The notes below the pieces were generated by a model. The model did not search any database. It had not been told where the DNA came from and worked only from the letters and a program-made list of their open reading frames with translations. A DNA stretch of 64,000 nt from Sphingobacterium sp. GVS05A (GTDB lineage Bacteria > Bacteroidota > Bacteroidia > Sphingobacteriales > Sphingobacteriaceae): positions 620,001 to 684,000 of the forward strand of contig NZ_JAHXYR010000001.1 of NCBI RefSeq assembly GCF_019969845.1, read 5' to 3'. Below, in pieces: positions 1 through 10,458 of the stretch (within the stretch, counting starts at the first letter, position 1; each line of letters starts with the position of its first letter). The position numbers and the translations under genes are program-made.

Positions 1-849
1 ATTTTATCTATATTCGGATTGCTGTTCTTCATCTGGCGAGAATTGGTGTATGACAAACCTATCGTGAACCTGAGGGTATTGCGTGATAAAAACCTCCAGG
101 TAGGGGTTGTGATGAGTTTTATCCTTGGATTTGGTTTATTTGGATCGACTTTTATTATTCCAATCTACACACAATCCATATTGGGATGGACCGCCACAGA
201 CGCAGGTTTACTACTGTTACCAAGTTCAATCATGACCGGAATCATGATGCCTTTTATTGGTAAAATGATCCAGAATGGTGTTCCGCAAAAATATATGGTT
301 GCGGTTGGTTTGAGCATATTCTTTGGCTTTTGTTTTTGGATGTACAGCCTGATGACGAATGACACGGGATCTGAACATATGTTTTGGCCACTTATCCTTC
401 GTGGTGTAGGTCTGGGCTTATTATTTGTGCCAGTAATGACATTGTCGTTATCGACGCTACATGGAAGATCCATCGGAGAGGGGGCGGCATTTACTGGTAT
501 GATGCGTCAGCTTGGCGGTTCATTTGGTATTGCGTTGATCACAACATTTATCGCGCGTGACTCTCAAAAGCATCGTGTTGATTTGGTTGCTAATCTGGAT
601 CCCAGTAAGTTTGAGGTACAGCAACGTGTGCAACAGTTGCAAATGAGTTTTCAGGCGAAAGGCTTTGCCCCAAATGAGGCCTTGGCCAAAGCTCACCAGA
701 TACTGGACATGACTGTCATGAAACAGGCTACGGTATTGTCGTACATGGATGTATTCCTGTATTTGGGTGTTGTATTTTTAATCTGTGTACCTTTTGTACT
801 GATGATCAAACAAGGCAAAACCCAGGTGGATATGTCAAGTGTGCACTAG
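1..849 (+). CDS. DHA2-family MFS drug exporter, C-terminal part (runs off left edge)
   Basis: These are the last 282 residues of an inner-membrane drug:H+ antiporter of the DHA2 (EmrB/QacA-like, normally 14 transmembrane helices) branch of the major facilitator superfamily. The frame is open back to base 1, so the start and roughly the N-terminal half lie outside the window. About seven hydrophobic segments remain. The stretch TQSILGWTATDAGLLLLP (residues 57-74 of the visible part) and the later MMRQLGGSFGIAL are patterns I associate with EmrB-type pumps. In this family an HlyD-type adaptor and a TolC-type channel are often encoded next to the pump; they would have to lie to the left. A strong terminator follows 45 bp after the stop. 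The substrate cannot be told from the sequence. Confidence 0.9.
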   Translation: MLSIFGLLFFIWRELVYDKPIVNLRVLRDKNLQVGVVMSFILGFGLFGSTFIIPIYTQSILGWTATDAGLLLLPSSIMTGIMMPFIGKMIQNGVPQKYMVAVGLSIFFGFCFWMYSLMTNDTGSEHMFWPLILRGVGLGLLFVPVMTLSLSTLHGRSIGEGAAFTGMMRQLGGSFGIALITTFIARDSQKHRVDLVANLDPSKFEVQQRVQQLQMSFQAKGFAPNEALAKAHQILDMTVMKQATVLSYMDVFLYLGVVFLICVPFVLMIKQGKTQVDMSSVH

Positions 850-893
850 CGATCGTAAGGAATACGTTATTCTCGAATTTATATAATTTGATC

Positions 894-926
894 AGCCCTC
901 AGAAATTTTTTTTGAGGGCTTTTTTG
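894..926 (+). terminator. Rho-independent terminator of the DHA2 exporter
   Basis: An 8-bp stem AGCCCTCA / TGAGGGCT with an 11-nt A/T-rich loop (which can pair further as AAA/TTT) is followed by six T residues. It ends the exporter transcript. The remaining gap up to 1189 is A/T-rich and shows no convincing gene or repeat; it presumably holds the promoter of the next gene. Confidence 0.85.
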
Positions 927-1189
927 TGGAAATACCTGTTTTTATTAGCTCTTATTTTTTTAATTAAGGTATCAACGTGATCGATATACCCGGATAATTG
1001 GCTAGCAAGAACCTTCAATCGATTTTCATAACTGTTGATGCTCGTGGGAGAATGCAGGTTTTTATAAACAGAAAGATATAAAAAGAAAACCTGATTCGGA
1101 ATTGATTGTTAAATAATAAAAAAAATCTTTGGAATTTAGTTCCACAAGGTGGTCGATGCAAAGAAGTTATTATTTCAAAATAAGCAAGC

Positions 1190-2410
1190 ATGGATACAGG
1201 AAGACTTAATTTTTTAGCTTTTATTATCCCTTTGTTTTTGGTGTTGATGCTGTTGGAGTATTGGTATAGTCTGAAGAAACAAAAGCGATATTATACGTTT
1301 GATGAATCTATCGCTAATCTCAATGTCGGTATCGTCGAACGCATGTGCGACATGTTTTCAGTTAGCCTATTCTACTTTTTCTTTGTGTGGATCTATCAAA
1401 AATTTGCAATCTTCCATATTGAAGCGAATCTTTGGACATGGATCCTACTTTTTCTATTCACAGATTTTTTGTGGTATTGGTATCATCGTTACAGTCATGA
1501 GATAAATCTGCTATGGGCAGCACATGTGGTTCATCATCAAAGTGAAGATTATAATTTTACCGTTGCAGCAAGGATCACTATTTTTCAGGCAGTATTTCGT
1601 TCCTTGTTCTGGGCCTTTATTCCACTTTTGGGTTTTCCACCTTTTATGATGACCACAATCTTATTGATTCACGGTGTGTACCCATTTTTTTCTCATACGC
1701 AAACGGTGGGTAGTTTGGGGATTCTTGAAAAAATTCTTGTCACCCCATCTCATCACCGTGTACATCATAGTAGCAATGAGATTTATTTGGACAAGAACTA
1801 CGGTGATATTTTGATTATTTGGGATAAAATGTTTGGAACTTTTATTGATGAGAAGAAAGAAGAGCCCTGTGTCTATGGACTGACCAAACCTATTCATCGG
1901 TATACGTTCCTTTGGCAGCATTTTCATTATCTTTTTGAAATAGGGATGTCTTTTAATCGTGCGAAGGGATTTAGAAACAAGATTCGGACGATATTTGGCC
2001 GCCCCGATGATATACAACCTGAAATTAGGGACGAATTGGAACAGAAAATCTTTGCGGGAACCAAAGTTCAGGTACACGGAAAGAGATTGAGTCAATATAT
2101 TTTTTTTCAATCGATGCTAACCATGGGACTTCTGTTTTTCTTTTTGCTTTATGGTAATTATCAAAATACTGTACAATTGCTTGTTGGTGGTCTTTTTATT
2201 CTGTGCAGTGTCATCTGTATTGGTGGATTGTTGGAACATGAGAAATGGGTCTTTCCACTCGAAATGTTACGTCTTTTTCTGTTGTTGCTATTTATAGCAA
2301 TTACTTTCATTTCTTTTCCAGCGCTGTTTGTCCTCTCTGCATGCACGATAACTCAGTTGATCTTCTTTAAGCCAATAAAACATTACTACGAACGGATTCT
2401 TCATTTGTGA
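1190..2410 (+). CDS. Fatty acid hydroxylase / sterol desaturase superfamily membrane protein
   Basis: This 406-residue membrane di-iron oxygenase carries the three histidine clusters of the superfamily: HRYSHE (HxxxH), HVVHH (HxxHH) and, after a hydrophobic hairpin, HHRVHH. Four or more helices surround the clusters, and a C-terminal group of helices (about residues 300-400) follows. The order and the extended C-terminus recall alkylglycerol-monooxygenase-like bacterial members, which hydroxylate alkyl or acyl chains of lipids at the membrane. The substrate is unknown. It stands next to lipid-type glycosyltransferases and a sphingomyelinase-like enzyme, so a role in complex lipid modification is plausible (inference). 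Its 3' end overlaps the converging glycosyltransferase gene by 44 bp. The ATG at 1190 is the first start after A/T-rich non-coding sequence. Confidence 0.88.
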   Translation: MDTGRLNFLAFIIPLFLVLMLLEYWYSLKKQKRYYTFDESIANLNVGIVERMCDMFSVSLFYFFFVWIYQKFAIFHIEANLWTWILLFLFTDFLWYWYHRYSHEINLLWAAHVVHHQSEDYNFTVAARITIFQAVFRSLFWAFIPLLGFPPFMMTTILLIHGVYPFFSHTQTVGSLGILEKILVTPSHHRVHHSSNEIYLDKNYGDILIIWDKMFGTFIDEKKEEPCVYGLTKPIHRYTFLWQHFHYLFEIGMSFNRAKGFRNKIRTIFGRPDDIQPEIRDELEQKIFAGTKVQVHGKRLSQYIFFQSMLTMGLLFFFLLYGNYQNTVQLLVGGLFILCSVICIGGLLEHEKWVFPLEMLRLFLLLLFIAITFISFPALFVLSACTITQLIFFKPIKHYYERILHL

Positions 2411-3626
2411 AAGAGCTAAGTTTGTCGTTTGATTGGTAGTTTTGGCAGAGTTCGACGAAGGTATGACAATAGCTTCTGGCCATGATATCCCAGCTGAAAT
2501 CTGCACTGGTATTGTTCTTAAATTGCTGTCCAATATTTTGATAATAGTCGGGATTATCCAAAATGGATTGCAATTGCCCGATCCAGGCATTGGTATCCTG
2601 ACTGTTGAGCAAAAGGCCGTTGTGATTATGTGTAATTGCACTCGTGATTCCTTCCAACTCGGAGGCTACGACAACAGTGCCTGCTGAAGATGCTTCAAGA
2701 CAAACCAGACCGAAACCTTCCATATCTCCCGGTACGTGGATATTGGGCATCAGGAAAGCCTGCGCATTTGCAAGAAGATGCTGCAATTGGGCGAAGGGAA
2801 CTTTCCCCAGGTGCTGGATTTTTTCAGGATAGGCTTTCAACAATCTCCGCATTTCTTGTTGATCAGTTGGATACCCCAAGAATAAGGTGGAGAGATTGTA
2901 GAGTTTAGCTGGTAAAAGATTGAGCACACGCTCTTTCAAGGTTGGTCTTTGATCAAACGGGCCTACCATCAGGAGCTTGAAATCGCCTTGAAGGGCAGGA
3001 ATGACTTGCTGCATCAACCAGGAGAACCCTTTGCGTTTTACAGGCCTACCCAATGTGATAAAATAAGGCGGAGTTGGGGTATTCCCCTTTAATTGAAGAT
3101 GCTCAGTTTCGGTGAAATCCCTGTGCTTATCTGGTATTAAAGCAGTGTTGGGAAGGGCAGGATCTACTCCATTTGGGATAACTGAGATCCTGGAAGAATC
3201 AATACCACGCGATTGAGCGGCTTCGGCGGTAGCCTGACTGACCGCAATAACCTGATCAAATGTATTGAAGCGGGGGATCACTTTACGTTGGAAGTAAGGA
3301 AATGGAAAAACAATATCAAGTCCATGAAGGGTGACAACTTTTTTTAGATGATCGTAGCCCTTGTGAAAAGATGCTAGAGCAGCAATTAATCCATCGTTAA
3401 AATGAAGAAGCCGAATACCCGGATTGTCTTTAATTTTGGACAGGATACGTTGATTTAGGCGAAGGAAGAATGTCAAAATGGATTCTTCGTTGTCATAAAC
3501 GAGTGTATGAACCTTGAGATAGAGCGCAGCATTATTAATGAGTTCAAAGCTCTGTTTTTCCATCCCTCCAATCGCAGGTGGATATTTATGGCTGATAAAC
3601 AAAATTTCTATTTCAGATGGTAACAT
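2367..3626 (-). CDS. Glycosyltransferase family 4 (GT-B fold), third gene of the glycolipid operon
   Basis: A 419-residue GT4-type glycosyltransferase. The N-terminal acceptor-side domain begins with HKYPPAIGGMEKQSFEL, the glycine-rich start usual for GT4 enzymes. The donor-binding domain has GRPVKRKGFSWL and the E-x7-E motif region EGFGLVCLEASSAGTVVVAS. No signal peptide is visible; such enzymes act at the cytoplasmic face of the inner membrane using a nucleotide sugar. I chose the ATG at 3626, because translation from further upstream would add a segment unlike the family that is encoded inside the preceding gene. The start overlaps the stop of the flippase-like gene by 14 bp, which implies translational coupling. 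The 3' end overlaps the converging hydroxylase gene. Donor and acceptor sugars cannot be read from the sequence. Confidence 0.88.
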   Translation of the reverse strand: MLPSEIEILFISHKYPPAIGGMEKQSFELINNAALYLKVHTLVYDNEESILTFFLRLNQRILSKIKDNPGIRLLHFNDGLIAALASFHKGYDHLKKVVTLHGLDIVFPFPYFQRKVIPRFNTFDQVIAVSQATAEAAQSRGIDSSRISVIPNGVDPALPNTALIPDKHRDFTETEHLQLKGNTPTPPYFITLGRPVKRKGFSWLMQQVIPALQGDFKLLMVGPFDQRPTLKERVLNLLPAKLYNLSTLFLGYPTDQQEMRRLLKAYPEKIQHLGKVPFAQLQHLLANAQAFLMPNIHVPGDMEGFGLVCLEASSAGTVVVASELEGITSAITHNHNGLLLNSQDTNAWIGQLQSILDNPDYYQNIGQQFKNNTSADFSWDIMARSYCHTFVELCQNYQSNDKLSSFTNEESVRSNVLLA

Positions 3627-4614
3627 GAACGGTTTTTCTTTTGATGCATAGATAAAATATAGCGCCAATAGCTGTCCAGAATACCTGGCGGCCACGACGC
3701 AGGAGAGAGACACTCAACCAGATACTTCCACCTGAAATTCCGATCATGCTAAGCAGTAGTTTGTTGGATATTTCCTCAACGCCCAATTGGCCGGGAATAA
3801 ATGCGCCTGCACTCTTAAATAGGATGACGCTCATGTCTAAAATTAATCCGTGAATAACCCTGACATCGACAGCCAGAAATTTTAAGATCAGATAGAATTC
3901 CAGGCTACCAATTAGCCAATGTATCGCAAACAGCAGGTAGGAGTACCAAAATACTTTATTTTGTTGTTGATAGAAGTCTTTCGTATCCCAAAGTAATTTC
4001 TGGAGCTGATTTTTTGATTTCGATAAAAATGAAGTATCAGCAGGGTTATTTTTAGGAGGTTTTTTGGTGGAAACTAGCCAGTAGAATATTAAAACGACGA
4101 ATAGCAGCAAGACTATGCATACGACATAGATAGCATGGCCCGTATACTGCATTACCTCGTTTTTTAAGGGCGAAAGCATCAGCCAGATCATGGCCAGTAA
4201 GAAAATGCTTAACTGGGAAAGTATGGCTGTAATGCGTGAGATGGCGACAGAGCGGAGTCCGTGCTGTAAAGGGATGTCATAGCGGGTTATCAGCTCGGCT
4301 TTCAGTAAATCGCCTGCAATAATACTGGTGGGATTAAAGAGTCCAACAGTTTCGCCAATTTGACGCACGGCAAAAAGTTCGAAAATATTGATCTTTTTTT
4401 TTGAAGGGCCTAGACAAACCCACCAGGCTAGCGTTCCAAAAAGATAGGCAACTAAAGTCGTAAATACGATAAAAATAAAGCGGTAGCCAATCGTTGACAG
4501 CTCTTTTTTCAACGCCGAAAGATCACTGTGGATTACAAAAATTACCATAGATGTCAAGATCACAAGTAAAAAGACAGCTTTGATCAGTTGACGGGATGTT
4601 GTTAATTTGCCCAT
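3613..4614 (-). CDS. Lysylphosphatidylglycerol-synthase-like transmembrane (flippase-like) protein
   Basis: A 333-residue polytopic inner-membrane protein with about eight hydrophobic helices, matching the membrane part of lysylphosphatidylglycerol synthases (LPG_synthase_TM, the UPF0104 group). The motif ETVGLFNPTSIIAGDLLKAELI and the later FIPGQLGVEEISNKLL are the conserved glycine/proline segments of that group. There is no C-terminal aminoacyl-transferase domain, so it is not itself an MprF enzyme. Stand-alone members next to glycosyltransferases are commonly proposed to help move or position glycolipids across the membrane. The gene overlaps the upstream glycosyltransferase by 13 bp and the downstream one by 14 bp, so the three genes form one tightly coupled operon. 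Confidence 0.85.
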   Translation of the reverse strand: MGKLTTSRQLIKAVFLLVILTSMVIFVIHSDLSALKKELSTIGYRFIFIVFTTLVAYLFGTLAWWVCLGPSKKKINIFELFAVRQIGETVGLFNPTSIIAGDLLKAELITRYDIPLQHGLRSVAISRITAILSQLSIFLLAMIWLMLSPLKNEVMQYTGHAIYVVCIVLLLFVVLIFYWLVSTKKPPKNNPADTSFLSKSKNQLQKLLWDTKDFYQQQNKVFWYSYLLFAIHWLIGSLEFYLILKFLAVDVRVIHGLILDMSVILFKSAGAFIPGQLGVEEISNKLLLSMIGISGGSIWLSVSLLRRGRQVFWTAIGAIFYLCIKRKTVHVTI

Positions 4615-5777
4615 GCGAGGTCCGCGTCTTGCGTTTTGCCAGCAAGTAATTCAATGTCATCAAAGTACTGTTGGGATAGTCGTGTCCAATCTAATTGGCC
4701 TGCATAGGAAAGTCCGGCGTTAATCAGATTTTTTCTTAGCACTTTGTCAGAGAGAATTTTCTTTAAATAATAGACATATCCAGCTGCATTTTCAGGCTGA
4801 CATTTAAACCCGGATACTCCATGTTGAATAAGCGATGCTGAACCGCCACCATCAGCAATCACACATGGAAGCCCCGATGCCAATGCTTCGACGACAACGT
4901 TGCCATAGGTTTCTGAAACTGAAGGAAAAACAAATACATCTGCTGATGCATACAGCACCGCAAGTTCCTGATGTGTCTTTTTTCCCAGAAAAATAGCATT
5001 AGGCATTTCTTGCATTGCCGTTACTTTGGCCGTTCCTTCTCCGACAACTATAAAATTGTAGCCCAGTTGTTGGGTTTGTATCTGCTGATAGATGTCAATT
5101 AGGGTTTTGATATTTTTTTCCCAAACGATCCGACTAACGAATAATACCGTTGGTTTGTTATTTTTAGTCAGTTGTTGAATATAACTGCTATTCTTTTTTT
5201 GGGGTGTAAATAATTGCGTATCAATGCCCCTTTGCCAGAGTTTTAAGCCGTCCTGTTCAAGTCCAATCTGTTGGAGCTCGGTTAGGATAGATTTGGTGGG
5301 AACATAGACAATATCACATTTGTTATAAAAATTGTTCATTGCCCGTTTCATCCATTGTTCGGTGGGTTTGACCAGAGGTAGGATATTTTTGAAATAGTAG
5401 GCGATATAGGATATAAAATGTGTGTGGTAGATCGTTAATACAGGTATATTTCTACGTTTGGCATAATTTAACGCAAAAAAACCGAGAAGAGAGGGGGTCG
5501 CGATATGAATGATATCCGGTGCGAATTCATCCAAAGCCAGTTCGAGCTTTTTTTTGATGAGCTGCGGAATAGCCAGACAATAATCATCATTGACCGGTAT
5601 TTTAAATGTAGGCACTTTGTAAGAATGAAAGTCCCGGAATTGTGTGGGACCACCACCATAAATAAAGAAATACTTAAAATTCTGTTGATCAATACGGTTT
5701 ATCAGCTGAAACATTGTGCGAGATGCACCGTCGAAATCCTCAACGAGTATTTCTGTAAAGAAGGCTACCTTTCTCAT
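4602..5777 (-). CDS. Glycosyltransferase family 4, MgtA/PimB-like; first gene of the glycolipid operon
   Basis: A 391-residue GT4 enzyme with the N-terminal FTEILVEDFDGASRTM motif, TIYHTHF near residue 120, FVSRIVWEKNI at the start of the donor-binding domain and SVSETYGNVVVEALASGLPC carrying the E-x7-E motif. These features resemble the mannosyl/glucosyltransferases that glycosylate diacylglycerol or phosphatidylinositol (MgtA/PimB group). It acts at the cytoplasmic side of the inner membrane. The operon reads from here towards lower coordinates through the flippase-like gene and the second glycosyltransferase, with overlapping starts and stops. Two glycosyltransferases in series suggest a disaccharide head group (inference). 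The 200 bp upstream are A/T-rich and shared with the divergent phosphodiesterase gene. Confidence 0.88.
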   Translation of the reverse strand: MRKVAFFTEILVEDFDGASRTMFQLINRIDQQNFKYFFIYGGGPTQFRDFHSYKVPTFKIPVNDDYCLAIPQLIKKKLELALDEFAPDIIHIATPSLLGFFALNYAKRRNIPVLTIYHTHFISYIAYYFKNILPLVKPTEQWMKRAMNNFYNKCDIVYVPTKSILTELQQIGLEQDGLKLWQRGIDTQLFTPQKKNSSYIQQLTKNNKPTVLFVSRIVWEKNIKTLIDIYQQIQTQQLGYNFIVVGEGTAKVTAMQEMPNAIFLGKKTHQELAVLYASADVFVFPSVSETYGNVVVEALASGLPCVIADGGGSASLIQHGVSGFKCQPENAAGYVYYLKKILSDKVLRKNLINAGLSYAGQLDWTRLSQQYFDDIELLAGKTQDADLAWAN

Positions 5778-5950
5778 TTTATTCTTATTAGGGGTTTCAT
5801 AAAAGTATTCGAAAAGGATAACTCAAAAGCTATTTTGATATTAATATTTTATCATCAAAGTGTTTATAAATTGTTTATTATTAATAATTTGTAAATAATT
5901 TTTATAAGTAAAATTAATTTAAGAATATAGTTAAGCTAATCTTGGTGCTT

Positions 5951-5958
5951 TACTTTTG
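5951..5958 (+). promoter_or_regulatory. Probable -7 promoter element of the EEP phosphodiesterase gene
   Basis: TACTTTTG is an exact match to the Bacteroidota primary-sigma -7 consensus TAnnTTTG and lies 22 bp before the ATG at 5981. No convincing -33 TTTG is present at the usual 19-21 bp distance, so the promoter may be weak or activated. Confidence 0.4.
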
Positions 5959-5980
5959 AAATGAACAAATTATTCCGTCC

Positions 5981-6964
5981 ATGTTGTTAGATTTATTGTT
6001 CGAAAGGAAAACTAGACTTAAAGGTCTTCGTAAAGTTCTTATTTTATCTGTTTGTGCTTCTGCAGGCATCATGTTAGGATTCAAATTGAAGCCTAAACAA
6101 GTTAGACCAATGAATATGGTGTATGTCGATATGCCTGATGTCAGCGAAGGAAAGCTTAATTTATTAACTTATAATATTGCAGGTCTTCCAGAGTTAATTT
6201 CAAGCGCTGTAACGGAAAGAGCTCCGAGTATTACTTCCATTGGCGAGCTGGTAAATCCTTTTGATATAGTGAATGTGCAAGAGGATTTCAACTACAATAA
6301 ATTTTTGTACAGTAAGAATAGACATAGCTATCGAACGGAAAATATGGGTGGTGTACCTTTTGGTGACGGATTGAGTACGTTGTCGAAATATCCGATACAA
6401 GACTTTGAGCGGGTAAGGTGGGACGCTTGTAATGGAGCGGATTGTTTGACTCCTAAAGGTTTTTCATATGCACGCATTCAATTGGCAAAAGAAGTTTTTA
6501 TTGATGTTTACAATGTACATGCAACAGCCCAGGATGATCCCGATGCGGCAATAGCACGTCAGAAAAACTTGAATCAATTGAAAAACTATATTCAAAAGAT
6601 CTCCGCAGGACAGCCTTTGTTAATCATGGGAGATTTTAATGCTCATTATGCGTACGCATTGGATAATATCGTTTCCTTTCAAGGAGAATTAGGCTTGGTA
6701 GATGCATGGGTGAATTTGAAAAATAGTGGTAAGATACCTCAGAGCAAGCAAAACTTTGTTGCCATGGCCGCATTAGAGTTAACAGATGACTGTGAGGGCA
6801 TTGATAAGATCTATTATCGTAATAATGATCAGATGGTATTTGAAGCAAAGAACTATCAGGTTCAAAAGAAACTTTTTCAAAATAGGGCGGGACAGGACCT
6901 GTCTGACCATTGCGCGGTATCGCTACAATTGGGGTGGCATCTGATAAAACCTTCAGTTCAATAG
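5981..6964 (+). CDS. Endonuclease/exonuclease/phosphatase-family hydrolase, sphingomyelinase-like
   Basis: A 327-residue metal-dependent phosphodiesterase of the EEP superfamily. Landmarks in order are TYNIAGLPELI (metal-site Asn), NVQEDF (metal-site Glu), the VHATAQDDPD segment, GDFNAHY (Asp/Asn pair) and the C-terminal SDHCAVSL (catalytic His). A hydrophobic stretch at residues 20-37 follows a basic N-terminus, so the enzyme is probably membrane-anchored or exported. The extra cysteine pair in WDACNGADC suggests a disulfide, which also fits an extracytoplasmic place. Bacterial sphingomyelinases and some lipid phosphodiesterases have this architecture. Sphingobacteria make sphingolipids, so a sphingolipid substrate is attractive but unproven; a nuclease or other phosphatase role remains possible. 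Confidence 0.82.
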   Translation: MLLDLLFERKTRLKGLRKVLILSVCASAGIMLGFKLKPKQVRPMNMVYVDMPDVSEGKLNLLTYNIAGLPELISSAVTERAPSITSIGELVNPFDIVNVQEDFNYNKFLYSKNRHSYRTENMGGVPFGDGLSTLSKYPIQDFERVRWDACNGADCLTPKGFSYARIQLAKEVFIDVYNVHATAQDDPDAAIARQKNLNQLKNYIQKISAGQPLLIMGDFNAHYAYALDNIVSFQGELGLVDAWVNLKNSGKIPQSKQNFVAMAALELTDDCEGIDKIYYRNNDQMVFEAKNYQVQKKLFQNRAGQDLSDHCAVSLQLGWHLIKPSVQ

Positions 6965-6996
6965 ACTTTCTCAATTCTTTCATATCAATCGCGATT

Positions 6997-7025
6997 AGCA
7001 CTGAGTCCCCTTCAGTGCTTTTTTG
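6997..7025 (+). terminator. Terminator of the EEP phosphodiesterase gene
   Basis: An 8-bp stem AGCACTGA / TCAGTGCT with a 7-nt loop is followed by a run of six T residues, 32 bp after the stop codon. Confidence 0.85.
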
Positions 7026-7064
7026 TGTTTTGGCATTTTAGACTGTCCAAGGGGGATGTATAAA

Positions 7065-7098
7065 TAAAAAGCCCCATAAAATGAATTATGGAGCCTTT
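7065..7098 (-). terminator. Terminator of the ABC-F gene
   Basis: Read on the minus strand, an imperfect stem formed by GGCTCCATAA and TTATGGGGC leads into TTTTTATTTA. It lies just downstream of the ABC-F stop at 7120. Confidence 0.75.
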
Positions 7099-7119
7099 AT
7101 AAAATTGGGATAAATTATC

Positions 7120-8793
<1,674 letters not shown>

Positions 8794-9000
8794 TCAATTC
8801 CTTACCGAATAACCCTAATAATGGATTGTGAGAAATATCACTTTCCAAGTGATTGACGAACGGACGAAAAAATGAAATATAACAATTTGAGACAGTTCAG
8901 ATAACCGCATATCGTTGAAAAGGATGTGTACCAGATTAATAAATTATGAATTGGGATTTTGCTAATAAATTGGCTTCTTTTTTGTGGCATTGGTGTTGAA

Positions 9001-9999
9001 ATGAAATCAATTATGAAAAGAAATAGCATTACGTATGCTTTGGTACTCGTTGTTGCATTTTTGCTGAATTTGCAGGGTGCCTATGCTCAATTTGGGGGAT
9101 TGCTTGACAAAGCAAGCAAGGCAGTTGCTTCGAAAGGGAGTAAAGCGTTAGGACTAGACAAACTTTTAAAGGAACCTGAAGCGATAAGCACAAGTTTTGA
9201 GGATGTAAATCGGAAAGGCGAACAGATGCCTGATTTTCAAAATACGGTTACTTATAAGCCGCTGGAAAATCTGCAGAAAAATGGCCAGGACGGCTATTTG
9301 CTTGAAGCAGGACATTTTGAAATGACTAACAAAAGCTATTGCCTAAAAGCAGGGACTTACGCACCTTCTAAGGGGGATGGCTATATGTATGCCCCTACAT
9401 TAGGGAAAAAGCGGGAGGTTGTCATCGCTATCTTGAAAAGTGCGGAAAAACATCCGGAAGTTGAACAATCATCAATACAGATGTTATTATGGACAATTAT
9501 TGCTAAAACTAAATTTATAGACTATTCCGGGGAGGTCAAGGAAACGGCATTGAGGTTGTTGACACCAGAGCAATTATTATTGCTGGAAGGCGGAGCGCTA
9601 GGCATATTGCCGTTTGATGTGGTGCAAAAGGCTAAAGACCAGATGCCCCCAGCTGTGCAGGCGATATTTGAAGCAGAAAATAATATCAGACAGCTGGTCT
9701 CTTCAGGCAACTATTCTTATGCTGAGTTTGAAAAGTATGCAATTATGGCAGGTATGGCCGAACCTCGTTCGGATGTTCCGAGTGGAATCTGGACACTGCA
9801 TCCGGATGGCTATTACGTACGTTATTTTCCGAGTGGTTACTCCGTAACCAAAGTACAAGTGTATGTACCGGAGGAACTGATCACGAAATTGAAAGGTAAA
9901 AAGCTGGTTTACGACGCGACAGATGATATTGCTTGTCCAGCAAATACAGGATCGCAACGCCTGGCACAGACAAATGAGCCAATTAAACACGAAGAATGA
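9001..9999 (+). CDS. Secreted protein of unknown function
   Basis: I do not recognise this 332-residue protein. It starts with a clear Sec signal peptide (MKSIMKRNSITYALVLVVAFLL..., cleavage probably after GAYA, about residue 34). There is no lipobox cysteine, so it should be periplasmic or secreted. The mature part begins with a Gly/Ala/Lys-rich helix (GLLDKASKAVASKGSKALG) and has a central helical region around residues 125-250. It contains only a few cysteines and no recognisable catalytic motif. An alternative ATG lies at 9013, which would still keep a signal peptide. It is a single-gene unit with its own upstream A/T-rich region and a palindrome downstream. Confidence 0.75.
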   Translation: MKSIMKRNSITYALVLVVAFLLNLQGAYAQFGGLLDKASKAVASKGSKALGLDKLLKEPEAISTSFEDVNRKGEQMPDFQNTVTYKPLENLQKNGQDGYLLEAGHFEMTNKSYCLKAGTYAPSKGDGYMYAPTLGKKREVVIAILKSAEKHPEVEQSSIQMLLWTIIAKTKFIDYSGEVKETALRLLTPEQLLLLEGGALGILPFDVVQKAKDQMPPAVQAIFEAENNIRQLVSSGNYSYAEFEKYAIMAGMAEPRSDVPSGIWTLHPDGYYVRYFPSGYSVTKVQVYVPEELITKLKGKKLVYDATDDIACPANTGSQRLAQTNEPIKHEE

Positions 10000-10050
10000 T
10001 GTGGATAAAAAAAAGGGATTTATTTCTATAGAAATTTAGGGAGAAACAAT

Positions 10051-10074
10051 AAGGGAGATCAATTGATCTCCCTT
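10051..10074. terminator. 24-bp perfect palindrome, probable bidirectional terminator
   Basis: The sequence is a perfect palindrome centred on AATT, with 12-bp arms beginning AAGGGAGATC. It lies 51 bp after the secreted-protein gene and overlaps the stop codon of the small converging gene at 10073. On the minus strand it is followed by a T-rich stretch (TTATTGTTT); on the plus strand the T-tract is poor. Confidence 0.65.
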
Positions 10075-10258
10075 ATTCATTAAATTTCCTCTTTTGCCTC
10101 CTGTATAATATAAAAACGATGACAATAATTGCTATGATCCCTAAAATGATGTAATGGGAGCCTGATTGTTGTTGATGTTGGGTTGTATCCTCTGTCGTCT
10201 GCGCATATGTAAAATTTGCTACGAAAAGAAGCACCATGAAAATCCACTTCTTGCACAT
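10073..10258 (-). CDS. Small single-pass membrane protein with signal peptide
   Basis: A 61-residue protein with an N-terminal signal peptide (CKKWIFMVLLFVANFTYAQ, cleavage before QTT), a short Gln/Thr-rich linker, one hydrophobic helix (YIILGIIAIIVIVFILY) and a basic cytoplasmic tail (RRQKRKFNE). The mature protein would be about 42 residues, anchored in the inner membrane with the N-terminus outside. Such tiny Gln/Thr-linker proteins are frequent in Bacteroidota and have no assigned function that I know of. The signal peptide followed by a stop-transfer helix and positive-inside tail makes chance unlikely. It is alone on this strand, and its stop lies inside a palindromic terminator. Confidence 0.6.
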   Translation of the reverse strand: MCKKWIFMVLLFVANFTYAQTTEDTTQHQQQSGSHYIILGIIAIIVIVFILYRRQKRKFNE

Positions 10259-10458
10259 AATAAACGGTTTATTAACTATATTAGCAAGCTAACTATTTTT
10301 TGCAATAAAGACAAATTAATTTTACAAAAATGACAATATTTAAATGTGGTTTTATATACATTGTAATGTAAGCTGTTGATTTTGCGAAATATACATGTTT
10401 TGAAAAGGGGCTTTAAAGTCAAATCACTCCTATAATTGCCAAAGTTGTTGTTAAAATA

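Noticed and set aside
5505..5894. 129-codon plus-strand frame antisense to a glycosyltransferase
   Set aside because: It overlaps a clear glycosyltransferase gene on the other strand, and the translation has no family features.
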